From: JBBQSN01 sp963825505
GTDB taxonomy: Bacteria; Actinomycetota; Actinomycetes; Actinomycetales; CAWJMD01
Assembly (NCBI GenBank): GCA_963825505.1
Contig: CAWGTL010000006.1
Location: forward strand, 1 to 64,000
Reading direction: 5' to 3'
DNA length: 64,000 nt
Position 1 is the stretch's first letter, and each line of letters begins with the position of its first letter. A program made the translations under genes and the position numbers. Below are positions 62,897 to 64,000 of the stretch, in pieces. The notes below the pieces were generated by a model. It saw only the letters and a program-made list of their open reading frames with translations, did no database searches and was not told the DNA's origin.

Positions 62897-63198
62897 CGAC
62901 TGCTCAGTCGATGGTGGGGTGCAGCGCCCCACGCACCCCAGCCTGCATCTGCTGCGGGGGCGTCGCATGCTGACGCCGTCTGGTTCGACACCGGGTGCGC
63001 CCTCGTCCAGGATCGTGCGGGTGTGCGGACGGACCGGGATCAGCTCGGCCTGTGCGGACCCTGCGCCGTCGGCGTCGACCATGGCGTGCCGGGGTGGACA
63101 CCACTGCATCGGCCGGAGACAACCCCTTCACTCGGCGGCTTCGAGGTATCAGAAACCATGGAGCAAGATAGTTCGAATTCCACAAGGTCCTGGCCGGG
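62897..63198. other. Non-coding stretch before the DinB gene
   Basis: About 300 bases with no supported gene. Open frames on both strands have shadow-like composition. It includes an A+T-richer patch near 63145-63185 (GAAACCATGGAGCAAGATAG) unusual for this window, which may mark the end of the accessory patch. Confidence 0.4.
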
Positions 63199-63684
63199 CT
63201 ACCCGACCACCAGGTGCTGGTGACCGTCGAGTCCCTCGCGAGCCAGGTCGAGATGCCCCGCGTGGGTGGCCGTCTCCACCAGGAGCCGGAGCACGCACGC
63301 GCGGGCGTCGGGGAACGGTGGGAAGGGGAAGACCTCGGCAGGGGGCCACCAGGCCGGTGGTGCGTCGAGGTCCACCTCGGCGAGCACGGCGTCGACGTGG
63401 CCGGTCCAGTGCCGGTACCGCTCGACGGCCTGCGCGCCGGACGTCACCGGCACCGCCCAGCCGTCCTGGACCAGACCGATGCACTCCTGGTCGCCACCGA
63501 GGATCGCGCCGCCCCAGAAGATCTCGTCGTCGTAGACGAGGTGGTTGAGCAGTTGGGCGATCGACCAGCCGGACGGCGCCACCGGACGCGTGAGGTCCCG
63601 CTCATTCAGCCCGTCGACGATGGCGAGGACGTGTGCGCGCTCGGCCTGCAGGTGCGCGAGGAGCCCGTCCCGTTCGCGAGTCAT
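63199..63684 (-). CDS. DinB-superfamily protein
   Basis: 161 residues from the ATG at 63684. RDGLLAHLQAERAHVLAIVD, SGWSIAQLLNHLVYDDEIFW and VLRLLVETATHAGHLDLARE carry the three histidines (LNHL, THAGH) of the DinB/DUF664 four-helix metal site. In actinobacteria many members are mycothiol- or bacillithiol-dependent transferases; the exact reaction is unknown. It is divergent from the NfeD gene, 59 bases between starts. Confidence 0.85.
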   Translation of the reverse strand: MTRERDGLLAHLQAERAHVLAIVDGLNERDLTRPVAPSGWSIAQLLNHLVYDDEIFWGGAILGGDQECIGLVQDGWAVPVTSGAQAVERYRHWTGHVDAVLAEVDLDAPPAWWPPAEVFPFPPFPDARACVLRLLVETATHAGHLDLAREGLDGHQHLVVG

Positions 63685-63743
63685 CCGGGGACCATAGACC
63701 GGCCACCTACGATGGGTGGACGAGGCTCGGGGAGGAGCACAGC

Positions 63744-64000
63744 GTGGAGTGGTTGCGAGAGACCCAGTGGCTGGCCTGGGTCGGCGGTGCGCTGGTGCTC
63801 GGCCTGATCGAGGTCGCGTCCCTCGACCTGGTCTTCATCATGCTGAGCGCCGGTGCCCTCTCGGCCGCGCTCGCGGCCTTCCTCGGCGCCTCCTTCCCAG
63901 TGCAGGTGATCGTCTTCGTCATCACCTCCGCGGTGCTGCTGCTGGTCGCGCGGCCGGTGGCGCTGCGCAGGCTCAAGCCGGCCGGGGCGGAGCAGCGGAC
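63744..64000 (+). CDS. NfeD-like membrane protein, 5' part
   Basis: The first 85 codons from a GTG at 63744, with GGAGGAG upstream; the gene runs off the window. EWLRETQWLAWVGGALVLGL, then IEVASLDLVFIMLSAGALSA, AFLGASFPVQVIVFVITSAV and LLLVARPVALRRL, gives the membrane part of NfeD proteins (Rv-type pair with an SPFH protein). The OB-fold domain would follow. It probably works with a stomatin/HflK-like protein encoded beyond the edge. Confidence 0.85.
   Translation, partial: MEWLRETQWLAWVGGALVLGLIEVASLDLVFIMLSAGALSAALAAFLGASFPVQVIVFVITSAVLLLVARPVALRRLKPAGAEQR

Overview
The window is a high-G+C chromosome segment from an actinobacterium. The evidence is many GTG starts, dense GTGA stop/start overlaps, a WhiB regulator, a Tad/ssd locus, a fused MFS-dTMP kinase, and a gene order from about 4.6 to 59 kb that recalls the Mycobacterium tuberculosis block Rv3644c-Rv3682 (holB, topA, helicase, tad genes, acs, holin-like, epoxide-hydrolase-like, marP, nudix, nth, crp, beta-lactamase-like, ridA-like, two ArsA ATPases, whiB4, ponA2). 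The overall content fits a Nocardioides-like member of the Propionibacteriales. That placement is an inference from memory of synteny, not a computed result.

Region by region. 1-4.6 kb is an accessory patch: a partial acetyltransferase, a DUF4405 membrane protein, an NmrA/QorB-like reductase divergent from a twice-frameshifted AraC regulator, a secreted protein of unknown function, and scrambled isochorismatase fragments. It ends at the 3' end of a tRNA-Pro gene. 4.7-19.7 kb is core: metallophosphoesterase, YqeY, class A PBP, WhiB, ArsA pair, DUF4177, RidA, MerR, nudix and MBL hydrolases, Crp, endonuclease III, CoA-type nudix and MarP protease. 19.7-22.9 kb holds a holin-family protein, NhaA, and a putative PD-(D/E)XK (DUF559-like) protein bracketed by inverted repeats with a shared arm sequence. 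22.9-33.7 kb is an acetate/carboxylate block: acs, a symporter with its DUF485 partner, pdxY, then a second symporter with its small partner and a LytS/LytTR two-component system, with a frameshifted exo/endonuclease-phosphatase gene between.

33.7-41.3 kb carries a degenerate Fic-like protein, a membrane-anchored protein, an 820-base non-coding stretch rich in hairpins, and a complete co-oriented Tad pilus operon (ssd-tadA-tadB-tadC-Flp/DUF4244-TadE-TadE/G-like). 41.3-59.2 kb has a DUF1998-type helicase, a STAS/ATPase-like pair, membrane pyrophosphatase, TauE, an HxlR regulator divergent from a methyltransferase, a second methyltransferase, topA, the MFS-tmk fusion and holB. 59.2-64 kb has a TAP-like hydrolase whose lipoprotein signal is out of frame, a VOC protein, tRNA-Thr, a small accessory patch (possible ISL3 transposase remnant, UbiE-like methyltransferase, a fragment), a DinB protein and the start of an NfeD gene.

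The genes that clearly work together are: acs with the symporters (acetate uptake and activation), ssd-tad (Flp pilus), topA-tmk-holB (replication), nth with the nudix genes (DNA and nucleotide maintenance), and whiB-ponA-crp-marP (envelope and stress, by family knowledge). The most unusual signal is the palindrome-bracketed putative nuclease at 21.6-22.9 kb. Several otherwise intact genes contain single-base frameshifts that should be checked against reads.
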